Source: ELB16-189 sp018266435
Lineage (GTDB): Bacteria > Bacteroidota > Bacteroidia > Cytophagales > Cyclobacteriaceae
Length of the DNA stretch: 64,000 bases
Direction: 5' to 3'
Assembly: GCA_030123525.1 (NCBI GenBank)
Contig: CP126125.1
Span: 1,240,001 to 1,304,000 of the forward strand
The notes under the pieces were generated by a model, which searched no databases, had not been told where the DNA came from, and worked only from the letters and a program-made list of their open reading frames with translations. Numbering within the stretch: position 1 is the stretch's first letter; every line of letters begins with the position of its first letter. Positions 27,191 to 36,033 of the stretch are shown one piece after another. Made by a program: the position numbers and the translations under genes.

Positions 27191-27841
27191 ATGTCACTTC
27201 ACAATCGATTTTCGGCACAAGACCTTGAGCGAATCAAGTCGGCAGTGCGACAGGCCGAGAGCAAAATCTCAGGCGAAATTGTTCCGGTGTTTGTAGAAAA
27301 AAGCGGGTTCTATGGAGTAGCCAATTACCGCGCAGCCATGGTGGCAAGTTCCTTACTTTTTTTATTAATTGTATTGTTTGACCGATACGCACCATCGTAT
27401 GCCGTATATGATCCGCTGAAAATATTTTTATTGGTGGTCATCGCGGGGCTTTTGGGCGGCTTGGGTTGCAACTACCTCGACTCCATCAAACGGATTTTTG
27501 TTCCTCAACAACATTTAGACCGGGCTACCCGCCAGCGGGCCGAGACCGCCTTTCTCAGCGAAGAAGTTTTTAACACTCGCCATCGCACAGGCATTATGAT
27601 TTTTATTTCTTTTTTTGAACGTGAAGTAATGGTCATTGCCGACCGCGGCATCAGCAAGGTTGTGGATCAAAAAGAATGGGATAAAATGGTACAAAGCATT
27701 ATTCAAAATATCCGCATGGGCAAAGTTGTGGATGGAATAGAGACCGCCATCCTGCGTTGTGGTGAAATTCTTTTTGAAAAGGGTTTTCTCAAAACAGCAG
27801 ATGATGTAAATGAACTGAAAGATGACCTGAGAATGGAATGA
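27191..27841 (+). CDS. TPM-domain membrane protein (first of three)
   Basis: A 216-residue protein of the TPM (TLP18.3/Psb32/MOLO-1) family. Recognisable parts are FSAQDLERIKSAVRQAESKISGEIVPV at the N-terminus, two membrane segments inserted at about residues 52-72 and 80-97, and the conserved second half (TGIMIFISFFEREVMVIADRGI). No signal peptide. TPM domains occur in membrane-quality-control and photosystem-repair proteins, but their reaction in bacteria is unsettled. Its stop overlaps the next TPM gene by 4 bp (ATGA). LemA, a frequent neighbour, is absent. Confidence 0.85.
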   Translation: MSLHNRFSAQDLERIKSAVRQAESKISGEIVPVFVEKSGFYGVANYRAAMVASSLLFLLIVLFDRYAPSYAVYDPLKIFLLVVIAGLLGGLGCNYLDSIKRIFVPQQHLDRATRQRAETAFLSEEVFNTRHRTGIMIFISFFEREVMVIADRGISKVVDQKEWDKMVQSIIQNIRMGKVVDGIETAILRCGEILFEKGFLKTADDVNELKDDLRME

Positions 27842-28626
27842 TTCACACGTATAGTTTAGCCACACAAATTCTTTTTAACCCGCTCCGCCCCCGGTGGTGG
27901 GTTAGCAATTACCGCTATGGACTGATTGCCCTCAGCCTGTTTTTTTCATCCATCGCGTTTGCTCAACTCAAAGTTCCTGACCACAACGGTATTTGGGTGC
28001 ATGATGAAGCCGGAGTGCTGTCTGCACAAACTAAAAATCAACTGGAAGGTTTTTTAAAAGCCGAGAGAGATTCTACCTCTAACCAGATTGCCGTACTTAT
28101 TGTTCCGTCATTGGAAGGAGAGGATATTAGTGCGTATGGAATCCGCGTTGCCGATGCCTGGAAAATAGGCACCAAAAAAAATGATAATGGAGTTTTACTT
28201 TTAGTAGCCATTAACGACAGGCGTGTGCGGATAGAAGTAGGGCAGGGATTGGAGGGTGTGTTGACCGATGCGCTCTCAAGCCGGATCAATCGGAATGAAA
28301 TAGCTCCTCATTTCCGCAAAGGTGATTATGAAGGAGGAGTAATAGCCGGTGTGATAGCCATAAAAAAAGCGATCAAAGGAGAATACGTAAACACCGATCC
28401 GCCCCAGCGCAAAAAAGGCACCCGCTCACCCTGGATGACTGTGATCATTATCATCATTATTTTAATTCTGGCCTCGCGCAGAGGAGGAGGCGGCTTAGGC
28501 GGCTATTGGGCTGCGGGCATGCTCATGGGCGGACTCGGAGGGGGAAGAAATTCTGACTATGGATCAGGACGCGATTATGGAGGTGGTGGTAGTTTTGGTG
28601 GAGGCGGCTCGAGCGATTCATGGTGA
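27838..28626 (+). CDS. TPM-domain protein, YgcG type (second of three)
   Basis: A 262-residue exported TPM protein. A hydrophobic signal at about residues 28-42 follows an unusually long basic N-terminus that results from the coupled ATGA start. The TPM domain (about 50-175) has the usual VHDEAGVLS, SNQIAVLIVPSLEGEDI, NDNGVLLLVAINDRRVRIEVGQGLEG motifs. One membrane helix (about 200-213) is followed by a Gly-rich tail ending GGGGSFGGGGSSDSW, the hallmark tail of this family. Close paralogue of the next gene. Confidence 0.9.
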   Translation: MIHTYSLATQILFNPLRPRWWVSNYRYGLIALSLFFSSIAFAQLKVPDHNGIWVHDEAGVLSAQTKNQLEGFLKAERDSTSNQIAVLIVPSLEGEDISAYGIRVADAWKIGTKKNDNGVLLLVAINDRRVRIEVGQGLEGVLTDALSSRINRNEIAPHFRKGDYEGGVIAGVIAIKKAIKGEYVNTDPPQRKKGTRSPWMTVIIIIIILILASRRGGGGLGGYWAAGMLMGGLGGGRNSDYGSGRDYGGGGSFGGGGSSDSW

Positions 28627-28682
28627 CAAAATTTATAACAACAATTCTCCATAGATACTCAACTTTAGAATAACCACACGGT

Positions 28683-29609
28683 ATGAAATTCTTTTTCCGC
28701 TACCTCCTCTTTTTTGCTTTCAGTTTTTTACTCGTAAAAATTTCGTTGGCACAAAAACCGGTGCCCGAGTTGTGGGGTCAGCGCATTCACGATGAGGCAC
28801 ACGCCCTGAAGACGACAACCATTGACCAACTCGAAAATGAATTAAAAAGATACGAGGATACTACATCTAATCAGATTGCTGTCCTCATCGTGCAGTCACT
28901 GGATGGTGAAGTGCTTGAAAATTATTCTCTAAAAGTAGCTGAAAAATGGAAACTTGGCCAAAAAAATAAAGACAATGGGGTGTTGTTACTCATAGCTATT
29001 GATGATCATAAAATACGCATTGAAGTGGGGCAAGGTCTGGAAGGTGTGCTCACCGATGCACAAAGCAACAGACTCATTCGCAATGAAATGGCTCCGGAGT
29101 TTCGAAGAGGTGATTATGATGCAGGAGTAAAAGCGGGAGTGGCCGGTATCATCAAAGCTATAGCCGGTGAATATGCAGCGGATGACCTCAACCCTCCTTC
29201 TGGTGAACTAGGCCTGGGAGGGCGCATTATGGTTGGCCTGTTTTTGTTTGTGGTGTTGGGTATCTTCACCACTCTTGCTGTTTTTGTACAAGGGTGTGCG
29301 GGCTGGGGGCTGTATGCTTTTCTCATCCCATTTTATGCCGTGTTTCCGTGGGTAGCAATTGGTAAAATCCCATCCATTGTGCTGTTTGTTATATATGTTA
29401 TCGGGCTGCCAATATTAAAAGTTTTTATGGCGCGCAGTAAATGGGGCAAAGCCCGTTTGTTAAAATTTCAAAGTTCTAGCTCAGGTTGGGGGTCATCTTC
29501 ATCAAGCTCAAGTAGTTGGGGAAGCAGCTCAAGTTGGAGCAGTGGCGGAAGTTCTTTTTCAGGCGGGGGAGGAAGTTTTGGCGGAGGAGGCAGCAGTGGA
29601 AGTTGGTAA
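28683..29609 (+). CDS. TPM-domain protein, YgcG type (third of three)
   Basis: A 308-residue exported TPM protein: signal peptide to about residue 24, TPM domain about 28-160 (IHDEAHALKT, SNQIAVLIVQSLDGEVL, KDNGVLLLIAIDDHKIRIEVGQGLEG), two or three membrane segments at about 178-245, and a tail of about 45 residues made almost only of Ser, Gly and Trp ending GGGGSFGGGGSSGSW. The tail is longer than in the preceding gene. Its stop codon lies one base from the stop of the convergent nadK gene, leaving no room for a terminator between them. Confidence 0.9.
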   Translation: MKFFFRYLLFFAFSFLLVKISLAQKPVPELWGQRIHDEAHALKTTTIDQLENELKRYEDTTSNQIAVLIVQSLDGEVLENYSLKVAEKWKLGQKNKDNGVLLLIAIDDHKIRIEVGQGLEGVLTDAQSNRLIRNEMAPEFRRGDYDAGVKAGVAGIIKAIAGEYAADDLNPPSGELGLGGRIMVGLFLFVVLGIFTTLAVFVQGCAGWGLYAFLIPFYAVFPWVAIGKIPSIVLFVIYVIGLPILKVFMARSKWGKARLLKFQSSSSGWGSSSSSSSSWGSSSSWSSGGSSFSGGGGSFGGGGSSGSW

Positions 29610-29610
29610 C

Positions 29611-30486
29611 TTAATTGCGGATGTCCAACCCCCAATTTAATTTTTGTCGGAGTGTTTGAAAATAATGTTGCCCTTCAAGTTGTACCAACTTCACACGAAA
29701 GTGCTCTTTTTTGATTTTTAGTTTTACACTTTCATCGACCGTTTCAAACCGCGAGTCAAGCGAGATCAAATATTTTTTACTTCGTCCTTCAATGTGAAAT
29801 GTAATTTCCGATTTATCGGAAAGTACAATCGGCCGGGTGCCCAGGTTATGCGGACTTACCGGGGTGATAATGAAACTCTCTGATTCTGGATAAACCAAGG
29901 GGCCTCCACAACTCAATGAATACCCGGTAGAGCCTGTAGGGGTTGATACAATCACCCCGTCTGCCCAGTATGAGTTGAGCAACTGCCCGTCTACATGCAC
30001 GTGCACCGTAATCATTGATGACGTGTCTTTTTTCATAATGGTAAAATCATTCAGCCCAAAATTCATTCCCTCGAATAATTTGGGCGATGAAATTAACCTC
30101 AGAAGGGTGCGGGTATCAATTTTATATTTTCCATTAAGCAGAGATTGCAGGGCTGCCTCTGAGTCTTCGCGATTATTGATTGCTAAAAATCCTAACCGGC
30201 CGGTATTGATAGCCAGTATTGGAACTTCTGCCTGACGGATGTATGTAACCGATTCGAGCATGGTGCCATCGCCTCCGAGTGAGAGAAAAAAATCAAGGTG
30301 CTTTAGGGAAGATCCATGATCAAATATTTTGATCTTATATTCATTCAGCCGTGAGGTTTTAACTGATCTGGCAAATTTATCTGATGCCCAGGTTTCTATT
30401 TCGTGTTCGCGAAGTTCATCCAGTATTTTAAGCAAAAACCGGGAGGATTTATTTTGAAAGTCTTTGCCGTGTATGCCAATGCGCAT
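29611..30486 (-). CDS. nadK: NAD kinase
   Basis: ATP-dependent phosphorylation of NAD to NADP, 291 residues, normal length. Visible are the GGDGT signature in LSLGGDGTMLESVTYI, the NTGRLGFLA segment, and the second conserved region TPTGSTGYSLSCGGP that binds NAD. Cytoplasmic. Last gene of the minus-strand operon yqeY - cvpA - hydrolase - CBS - nadK, starting 10 bp after the CBS gene. Confidence 0.97.
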   Translation of the reverse strand: MRIGIHGKDFQNKSSRFLLKILDELREHEIETWASDKFARSVKTSRLNEYKIKIFDHGSSLKHLDFFLSLGGDGTMLESVTYIRQAEVPILAINTGRLGFLAINNREDSEAALQSLLNGKYKIDTRTLLRLISSPKLFEGMNFGLNDFTIMKKDTSSMITVHVHVDGQLLNSYWADGVIVSTPTGSTGYSLSCGGPLVYPESESFIITPVSPHNLGTRPIVLSDKSEITFHIEGRSKKYLISLDSRFETVDESVKLKIKKEHFRVKLVQLEGQHYFQTLRQKLNWGLDIRN

Positions 30487-30496
30487 GGGTGGACTT

Positions 30497-31165
30497 TTAG
30501 ATATCGAGGTACTTCAGAAGCAAGTCGAGCCGTTCTTGCTCACCTGTATTGGCCGTAACCGTTTCTTGGTAACGGCCGATGACGCGATAGTTAAACCGCT
30601 CGAGTGTGGCAACAATTCTCGACAAATCCATCTGATTAATTTTCAGGGTAATCTTCACCTTCCCTTTATCCATGGGGTCCTCTACCATGAGGCTGCTGAT
30701 CACTTTAGCATTGTTCTCTTCTACATAGCGGCAAATCTCGGCCAGCGAATAATCAATGAGGTCCATCGACAAAACCAAAATCCCTCCGGGCATTTGCACG
30801 GCAGCAGTTTGGGCAAAAGAAGCCATGATGTCTTGCACGGTAATTACTCCTGCATATTTCCCCTCTTCATCCAAAACACTAACCATTTGTAGACGGTGGT
30901 GCGAGGCTGTTTTTAAAATATCATAAAAGTGTGAATCAAGGTTAACGGTGCAGTCTTTGCCGACCAACTCAAATTGACTTAGGTCTTTGTCGATATCGTT
31001 GGATTCCAAAATGATTTCTTCCGAAATGAACCCCATCAGTTTGCCACCATCCACTACGGGCAAATAATTGCAACGAAACTCCTCCATCCACACAATTGCT
31101 TTGTGAGCATCGTCTGTCACTTTCAATGGCGGAATCATGTGGTTGATGAGCTCTTCGGCAATCAT
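30497..31165 (-). CDS. CBS-domain pair protein with C-terminal ACT-like region
   Basis: A 222-residue cytoplasmic protein. Two CBS motifs fill about residues 5-125 (LINHMIPPLKVTDDAHKAIVWM and YAGVITVQDIMASFA), the kind of pair that binds adenosine nucleotides as an energy or ligand sensor. The rest (about 135-220) resembles an ACT-like regulatory fold (VKITLKINQMDLSRIVATLERF). It starts one base after the stop of the alpha/beta hydrolase gene and is 10 bp from nadK. Contact with nadK or nucleotide sensing is attractive but unproven. Confidence 0.88.
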   Translation of the reverse strand: MIAEELINHMIPPLKVTDDAHKAIVWMEEFRCNYLPVVDGGKLMGFISEEIILESNDIDKDLSQFELVGKDCTVNLDSHFYDILKTASHHRLQMVSVLDEEGKYAGVITVQDIMASFAQTAAVQMPGGILVLSMDLIDYSLAEICRYVEENNAKVISSLMVEDPMDKGKVKITLKINQMDLSRIVATLERFNYRVIGRYQETVTANTGEQERLDLLLKYLDI

Positions 31166-31166
31166 A

Positions 31167-31925
31167 TTAATTCTTGCGCATTAAAAAACCTTGTACCAGA
31201 TGGTTGAATTTTTCGGGATGCTCCATCATCGGAGCGTGGCAACATTTATCGATAAACTTCAGTTCAGAATTTGGAATTAGTCGGTTGAACTCAAACCCCA
31301 CCATAGGCGGAGTAATGGTATCGTTCAACCCCCATACCAACAGTGTGGGCACTTTAATAGATGGTAACTCCAGTGCCAGGTTATTTCGTTGAGCTGACTT
31401 GGCTATGGCTACTATGCGCATACACTTGGGAATACTTTTGGTGGTTTCAAAAACTTCGTCCACCAAATCTTTAGAGGCTACATGGGGGTCATAAAAAGTA
31501 TAAGCCACACGCTCACGGATATAATCGTAACTTCCTCTGCGTGGATAAGAACCACCCATGGTGTTTTCAAATAATCCTGAACTTCCGGTCAGTACCAGTT
31601 TTGAAACTTTGGTTGGGTTAGCCAAAGTGTATAAAATACCGACATGGCCGCCCAGCGAATTGCCCATGATGATCATGTTATCGAGTGCCATGGTTTCTAC
31701 AAATTTCTCCGTGAATTCGCGCAGCCCTACCAGGCCTGCTTCTTTAATGGGCATTTCATAAATAGGAAGCATGGGGATAACCACACGCAAATCTTTGGAG
31801 TAATGGCTGACCACGCCTTCCCAGTTACTGAGTGCACCAAACAGTCCATGCAACAGCATGAGCACCTGCCCGCTGCCCTCATCTACGTATTTGAATCCTG
31901 CTTTTTCTTTTACGATCAGCGACAT
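31167..31925 (-). CDS. Alpha/beta hydrolase
   Basis: A 252-residue cytoplasmic hydrolase with a full catalytic triad layout: oxyanion motif LLHGLFGALSNW, nucleophile elbow MGNSLGGHVG, aspartate region LLVWGLNDTITPP and histidine in DKCCHAPMMEHPEKF. Fold and length fit small esterases and C-C bond hydrolases. The substrate cannot be inferred. It lies in the yqeY-cvpA-nadK operon, 42 bp after cvpA. Confidence 0.9.
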   Translation of the reverse strand: MSLIVKEKAGFKYVDEGSGQVLMLLHGLFGALSNWEGVVSHYSKDLRVVIPMLPIYEMPIKEAGLVGLREFTEKFVETMALDNMIIMGNSLGGHVGILYTLANPTKVSKLVLTGSSGLFENTMGGSYPRRGSYDYIRERVAYTFYDPHVASKDLVDEVFETTKSIPKCMRIVAIAKSAQRNNLALELPSIKVPTLLVWGLNDTITPPMVGFEFNRLIPNSELKFIDKCCHAPMMEHPEKFNHLVQGFLMRKN

Positions 31926-31967
31926 GCTCCGGAATTTTTCCGATAAGTAAGCAAAAAAAATCGGAAG

Positions 31968-32474
31968 TTAGAATTGCCTGAATGTTTCTTTGAAAAAAGG
32001 GATGAATCCGGCAAACCAATCTGAAACATGTTTAGCAAAGCCAAGCGTTTTTGGGTAAAGCCAGGAGCCGGCTGTCCACGATGCCGGGAAATCATAATTT
32101 ACTTTGTGAGCCAGCCAAAAAATGATGCTTGCGCTAAAGGCATATTTAATGATCCCCAAAATAGCTCCGGCCACAGCATCCACTTTTCCCAGAAACGTTT
32201 CGTCCATCAAGTGTTTAATTCGGTGGCCCAAAAAAATCACCCCGATCATCACTAAAATAAAAATGATAAAAAATGATAGGTAAGGCAAAAAGACATTGTC
32301 GGCATTGAATTCGCGGTGCAGGTAGTTCATGCCCCAGCCCATAAACTTAAAAGCAACTAAGACACCCAATACCAGAGCGATGAGAAAAAACAGTTCTGCC
32401 AAAAATCCGCGCTTGTAGCCGAAGTACGCTCCAAGCCCATAAAGTACTAGCAGGACAATATCGATTTTACTCAA
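31968..32474 (-). CDS. CvpA-family membrane protein
   Basis: A 168-residue inner-membrane protein with four predicted helices, beginning MSKIDIVLLVLYGLGAYFGY and containing the family's GFLAELFFLIALVLGVLVAF and KVDAVAGAILGIIKYAF segments. CvpA was named for colicin V production in E. coli, but its molecular role is unclear and is likely tied to envelope homeostasis. Its ATG overlaps the yqeY stop by 4 bp. Confidence 0.9.
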   Translation of the reverse strand: MSKIDIVLLVLYGLGAYFGYKRGFLAELFFLIALVLGVLVAFKFMGWGMNYLHREFNADNVFLPYLSFFIIFILVMIGVIFLGHRIKHLMDETFLGKVDAVAGAILGIIKYAFSASIIFWLAHKVNYDFPASWTAGSWLYPKTLGFAKHVSDWFAGFIPFFKETFRQF

Positions 32475-32920
32475 AGTGCCAGAAGTTTTTTCACCAGTTC
32501 TGAAATTACCTTTCCATCGGCTTGTCCGGCTAAAGTTTTGGTGGCTGTGCCCATGACCTTGCCCATGTCTTGTGGTCCTTTAGCGCCCACCTGCGCCATG
32601 ATCTCTTTTAGTTTTGATTCTATCTCTTCGACAGATAGTTGTTTAGGCAAATAGCGGCTAATGACTTCTAACTGAAACTGTTCGCGTTGAGCCAGGTCGG
32701 TGCGGTTTTCTTTCTGAAAAATTTCGGCCGATTCTTTTCGTTGCTTGGCCGCCTTCATCAGCAATTTGTTTTCTGCTTCGGCAGTAACTTCTCCGCTCCC
32801 CCCTTTGGTTTCTTCCAGCAAGATCATGGACTTGATGCTGCGCAAGGCTTCAAGTTCTTCTTTATTTTTGGCCAGCATAGCGGTTTTGATGTCGCTGTCG
32901 ATTTTTGTTTTGAGGCTCAT
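32471..32920 (-). CDS. GatB/YqeY-domain protein
   Basis: A 149-residue YqeY-like protein: MSLKTKIDSDIKTAMLAKNK at the start, LRSIKSMILLEETKGG, then the C-terminal GatB-tail-like helical domain (QVGAKGPQDMGKVMGTATKTLAGQADGK). The domain is shared with the tRNA-binding tail of the GatB amidotransferase subunit, but free-standing YqeY has no settled function. First gene of the operon running to nadK, and divergent from pdxJ with 41 bp between starts. Confidence 0.93.
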   Translation of the reverse strand: MSLKTKIDSDIKTAMLAKNKEELEALRSIKSMILLEETKGGSGEVTAEAENKLLMKAAKQRKESAEIFQKENRTDLAQREQFQLEVISRYLPKQLSVEEIESKLKEIMAQVGAKGPQDMGKVMGTATKTLAGQADGKVISELVKKLLAL

Positions 32921-32936
32921 ACTATTTGTAAATTTG
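32904..32936 (+). promoter_or_regulatory. Promoter for pdxJ (-33 TTTG, -7 TAAATTTG)
   Basis: TTTG at 32904-32907 and TAAATTTG at 32929-32936, spaced 21 bp, match both halves of the Bacteroidota sigma-ABfr consensus. The predicted start of transcription is near 32943, about 19 nt ahead of the pdxJ ATG at 32962. The -33 half lies inside the first codons of the divergent yqeY gene. Best promoter match in the window. Confidence 0.6.
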
Positions 32937-32961
32937 TTCCGCTAAATTAATTATAAAATCA

Positions 32962-33675
32962 ATGACCCGCCTTTCTGTTAATATCAACAAAATTGCCACG
33001 CTGCGCAATGCGCGTGGAGGAAACAATCCCAACGTTATTCGGGTGGCGATGGATTGCGAGCGGTTTGGCGCACAGGGCATCACCGTGCACCCACGACCTG
33101 ATGAGCGGCATATCCGCTGGAGTGATGTAATCGAATTAAAAAAAATAGTCACGACTGAATTTAACATTGAAGGCTACCCTGATGAGCGCTATTTAAAATT
33201 GGTGAAAGAAACGAAACCCGATCAGGCCACGTTGGTTCCCGACAAGCCCGATGCCCTTACCTCCAATGCCGGATGGGATACAATGAAGCATGAAAATTTT
33301 TTGAAAGAGGTAATTGCCGAGTTGAAGAAATCCGCAAAACGCGTTTCTGTTTTTGTTGACCCAAATTCGAAAATAGTAGAAGGCGCAAAAAAAGCAGGAG
33401 CTGACCGGATAGAACTTTACACCGAGCCTTATGCGGCTAACTTTCATATAAATAAAACGGCAGCCGTTGCTCCGTATATCGAAGCCGCAAAAACGGCTCA
33501 CGAATTTGGCTTGGGTATCAATGCCGGCCATGATCTGGATCTGCACAACCTGAAATTTTTCAAGCAATCACTTCTCCAGTTGGAGGAAGTATCCATCGGT
33601 CATGCACTGATCTGCGATGCAATTTATTTGGGATTGGAAAATACGATTCAACTTTATTTGAGGGAGTTGAGTTGA
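32962..33675 (+). CDS. pdxJ: Pyridoxine 5'-phosphate synthase
   Basis: Final ring-closing step of the DXP-dependent vitamin B6 pathway (3-amino-2-oxopropyl phosphate plus deoxyxylulose phosphate to pyridoxine phosphate), 237 residues, normal length. The TIM-barrel signature LSVNINKIATLRNARGG, ITVHPRPDERHI, the ELYTEPYA segment, and GINAGHDLDLHNL are all present. Cytoplasmic. Expressed from a promoter shared back-to-back with the yqeY operon. No other pdx gene lies in the window. Confidence 0.97.
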   Translation: MTRLSVNINKIATLRNARGGNNPNVIRVAMDCERFGAQGITVHPRPDERHIRWSDVIELKKIVTTEFNIEGYPDERYLKLVKETKPDQATLVPDKPDALTSNAGWDTMKHENFLKEVIAELKKSAKRVSVFVDPNSKIVEGAKKAGADRIELYTEPYAANFHINKTAAVAPYIEAAKTAHEFGLGINAGHDLDLHNLKFFKQSLLQLEEVSIGHALICDAIYLGLENTIQLYLRELS

Positions 33676-33744
33676 GGGGCTGCCTCCCGACAACCCGTTG
33701 CTCAGAATTGAGTTTTACGCTTAGGAGTTGATTTTTAATGTACC

Positions 33745-33776
33745 AGACTTGTTATAAAAACACCGCCAGCAAGTCT
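33745..33776. repeat. Inverted repeat in pdxJ-dsbD gap
   Basis: Arms AGACTTG (33745-33751) and CAAGTCT (33770-33776) with an 18-nt loop, in the 213-bp gap between pdxJ and the DsbD-like gene. No T-run follows, so it is not a typical intrinsic terminator. Role unknown. Confidence 0.35.
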
Positions 33777-33888
33777 CTACGCGATGCAAAGGGTAGTCAA
33801 AATGTTTTGAGGTAGACGTATTGAATTTTCACTAAAACTATTTTTATCATCGCTTCGTTAACTTAGCACTTTAATTCATCGATCAGTT

Positions 33889-36006
33889 ATGGCAAAAAAG
33901 ATTGTAGGACTCGTCAGTTTTCTAACGCTTGGGTTCTTCGTAACCACTTTTTCACAAGTTTTAAAACCGGCAAAATGGACAACTACGGTTTCTTCTAAAG
34001 AAGCAAAAACGGGTGATGTCATTACGCTGTTCTTCCGCGCCACCATTGATGCCAACTGGTATTTATATTCTTCGGAGTTCCCCTGCGAAGATGGCCCGAT
34101 CAAAACTTCCTTCAATTTTGTAGCTGATAAAAGCTATGAACGAGTGGGTGAAATAGTAGCAATTAATCCACACGATAAGCATGACAAGATATTTGATTGT
34201 GATGTAAAATTTTTTAAGGGATCGGCTGAGTTTCAGCAAAAAATTAAAGTACTGGGTTCGCCATTAAAAATTCAGGGCAACTATGAATATCAGGTGTGTA
34301 CAGAATTGACAGGGCAATGTGTACCGGGCGATGGTGAATTTGAATTCAATGATATAAATGTTACAGGCTCCAAGTTGGAGAGTTCAAATGCTAAACCGCA
34401 AGAAATAAGCACCCAACAACCCTCAAACCACAAATCTCAAAATCCAAATTCAACAATCACAAATCGTGAGCCCAACACCCTTGATTCTGCCAAACAGAGA
34501 ATAGCAACCAGCAATCAGCAACCAGCAATTATTAAAGGCCCGCAACTTGATCCTTCTTTTGCTCAACAAAAACCAAATCAAACATGGCTTGGATTTTTTC
34601 TGCTTGCCTTTTTAGCGGGCCTTGCGGCATTGTTTACACCATGTGTGTTTCCGATGATACCGATGACGGTAAGTTTTTTTACCGGGCGAGGAAATAAATT
34701 TCAAGCCATGTTATATGGCATCTCAATCATTGTGATCTATACCCTTATCGGTGCGCTGCTTGCACCGCTCATGGGGCCTGAAACTGCCAACCATCTTTCT
34801 ACCGAATGGATTCCTAACTTAATTTTCTTTTTAGTCTTCATTGTGTTTGGTCTATCTTTTTTAGGATTGTTTGAGATCACTTTGCCCGGCAACTTTATTA
34901 ACAAAGTAGATCAACAGGCCGAGAAGGGCGGCATGCTGGGTGTGTTCTTCATGGCTTTTACGTTGGTGCTTGTTTCGTTTTCCTGCACGGGCCCGTTAGT
35001 GGGCAGCATATTGGTTTCGTCTGCGGGAGGAGAATTTTTAAAACCAATCATTGGCATGTTTGCGTTTTCGCTGGCATTTGCCATTCCGTTTACCCTGTTT
35101 GCTTTTTTTCCGAACTGGCTAAAGTCACTTCCTAAATCGGGTGGATGGCTCAATACCGTAAAAGTAGTTTTAGGATTTATTGAGATTGCCCTGGCATTCA
35201 AATTTTTAAGCATAGCCGATCAGGCTTTTCACTGGCGAATTCTGGATCGAGAAGTTAATCTGGCAATTTGGATTGTGATCGCTTCGCTAATCGGCATTTA
35301 CCTGATGAAGGGATTTCGGTTACCGGGCGATCAGGGTAAAGATGCCGAAGATAAAACGGTGAGTGTGCTGCGTGTATCGTTGGCTATCTTAACATTTACG
35401 TTTGTGGTTTACCTTGTGCCGGGCATGTGGGGTGCACCGCTCAAAGCATTGGCCGGTTATCTGCCGCCCATGTCCACCCACGATTTTGATTTGCTTGCGG
35501 CAAACCGAAAAGATGCACCCAATCAAATTTGTGATGTTCCAAACTATTCGGATTTCCTTCATTTGCCCCATGGCCTCAACGGATACTTTGATTACAAACA
35601 GGCACTGGCTTGTGCCCGTCAACAGCACAAACCTTTGTTCATTGACTTTACCGGGCACGGCTGTACCAACTGCCGCGAAATGGAAGCACGTGTGTGGAGC
35701 GACCCGCAAGTGCTGAAGCGGCTGAAAGAAGACTATGTGGTGGTGGCGTTATATGTAGATGACAAAACCGAGTTGCCTGAAAGTGAATGGTACACCTCTA
35801 CCTATGATCAGAAAATAAAAAAAACCATTGGCAAACAAAATGCCGATTTGCAGATTACTAATTTGAACAACAACGCTCAACCCTTTTATGTGCTGGTGGA
35901 TAATAACGAGAGAGTGCTTGTTCAACCCAAACCATACGACCTGAACATTGATCACTTCGTAAAATTTTTGGACGAAGGAAAAACGAAGTTCAAATCGGCT
36001 AACTGA
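33889..36006 (+). CDS. DsbD-like thiol:disulfide interchange protein
   Basis: A 705-residue inner-membrane reductase that moves electrons from cytoplasmic thioredoxin to the periplasm. Order: signal peptide (to about 23), periplasmic DsbD alpha-type domain (about 25-155, with CVPGDGEF near the end), a Gln/Asn/Ser-rich linker (about 165-225), a membrane domain of eight or so helices (about 230-530) with the paired redox cysteines in LFTPCVFPMIP and SFSCTGPLVGS, and a C-terminal thioredoxin domain with active site CTNC (Cys592/Cys595). All three redox modules are present. It would supply reductant to exported thioredoxin-like proteins such as those at 56-58 kb. Confidence 0.93.
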   Translation: MAKKIVGLVSFLTLGFFVTTFSQVLKPAKWTTTVSSKEAKTGDVITLFFRATIDANWYLYSSEFPCEDGPIKTSFNFVADKSYERVGEIVAINPHDKHDKIFDCDVKFFKGSAEFQQKIKVLGSPLKIQGNYEYQVCTELTGQCVPGDGEFEFNDINVTGSKLESSNAKPQEISTQQPSNHKSQNPNSTITNREPNTLDSAKQRIATSNQQPAIIKGPQLDPSFAQQKPNQTWLGFFLLAFLAGLAALFTPCVFPMIPMTVSFFTGRGNKFQAMLYGISIIVIYTLIGALLAPLMGPETANHLSTEWIPNLIFFLVFIVFGLSFLGLFEITLPGNFINKVDQQAEKGGMLGVFFMAFTLVLVSFSCTGPLVGSILVSSAGGEFLKPIIGMFAFSLAFAIPFTLFAFFPNWLKSLPKSGGWLNTVKVVLGFIEIALAFKFLSIADQAFHWRILDREVNLAIWIVIASLIGIYLMKGFRLPGDQGKDAEDKTVSVLRVSLAILTFTFVVYLVPGMWGAPLKALAGYLPPMSTHDFDLLAANRKDAPNQICDVPNYSDFLHLPHGLNGYFDYKQALACARQQHKPLFIDFTGHGCTNCREMEARVWSDPQVLKRLKEDYVVVALYVDDKTELPESEWYTSTYDQKIKKTIGKQNADLQITNLNNNAQPFYVLVDNNERVLVQPKPYDLNIDHFVKFLDEGKTKFKSAN

Positions 36007-36033
36007 TTTTTTTCAGTTAACATTGTAGTTGAT

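Noticed and set aside
33740..33817. 25-codon open frame in the pdxJ-dsbD gap
   Set aside because: Too short, no features, and it spans the inverted repeat. Chance is sufficient explanation.
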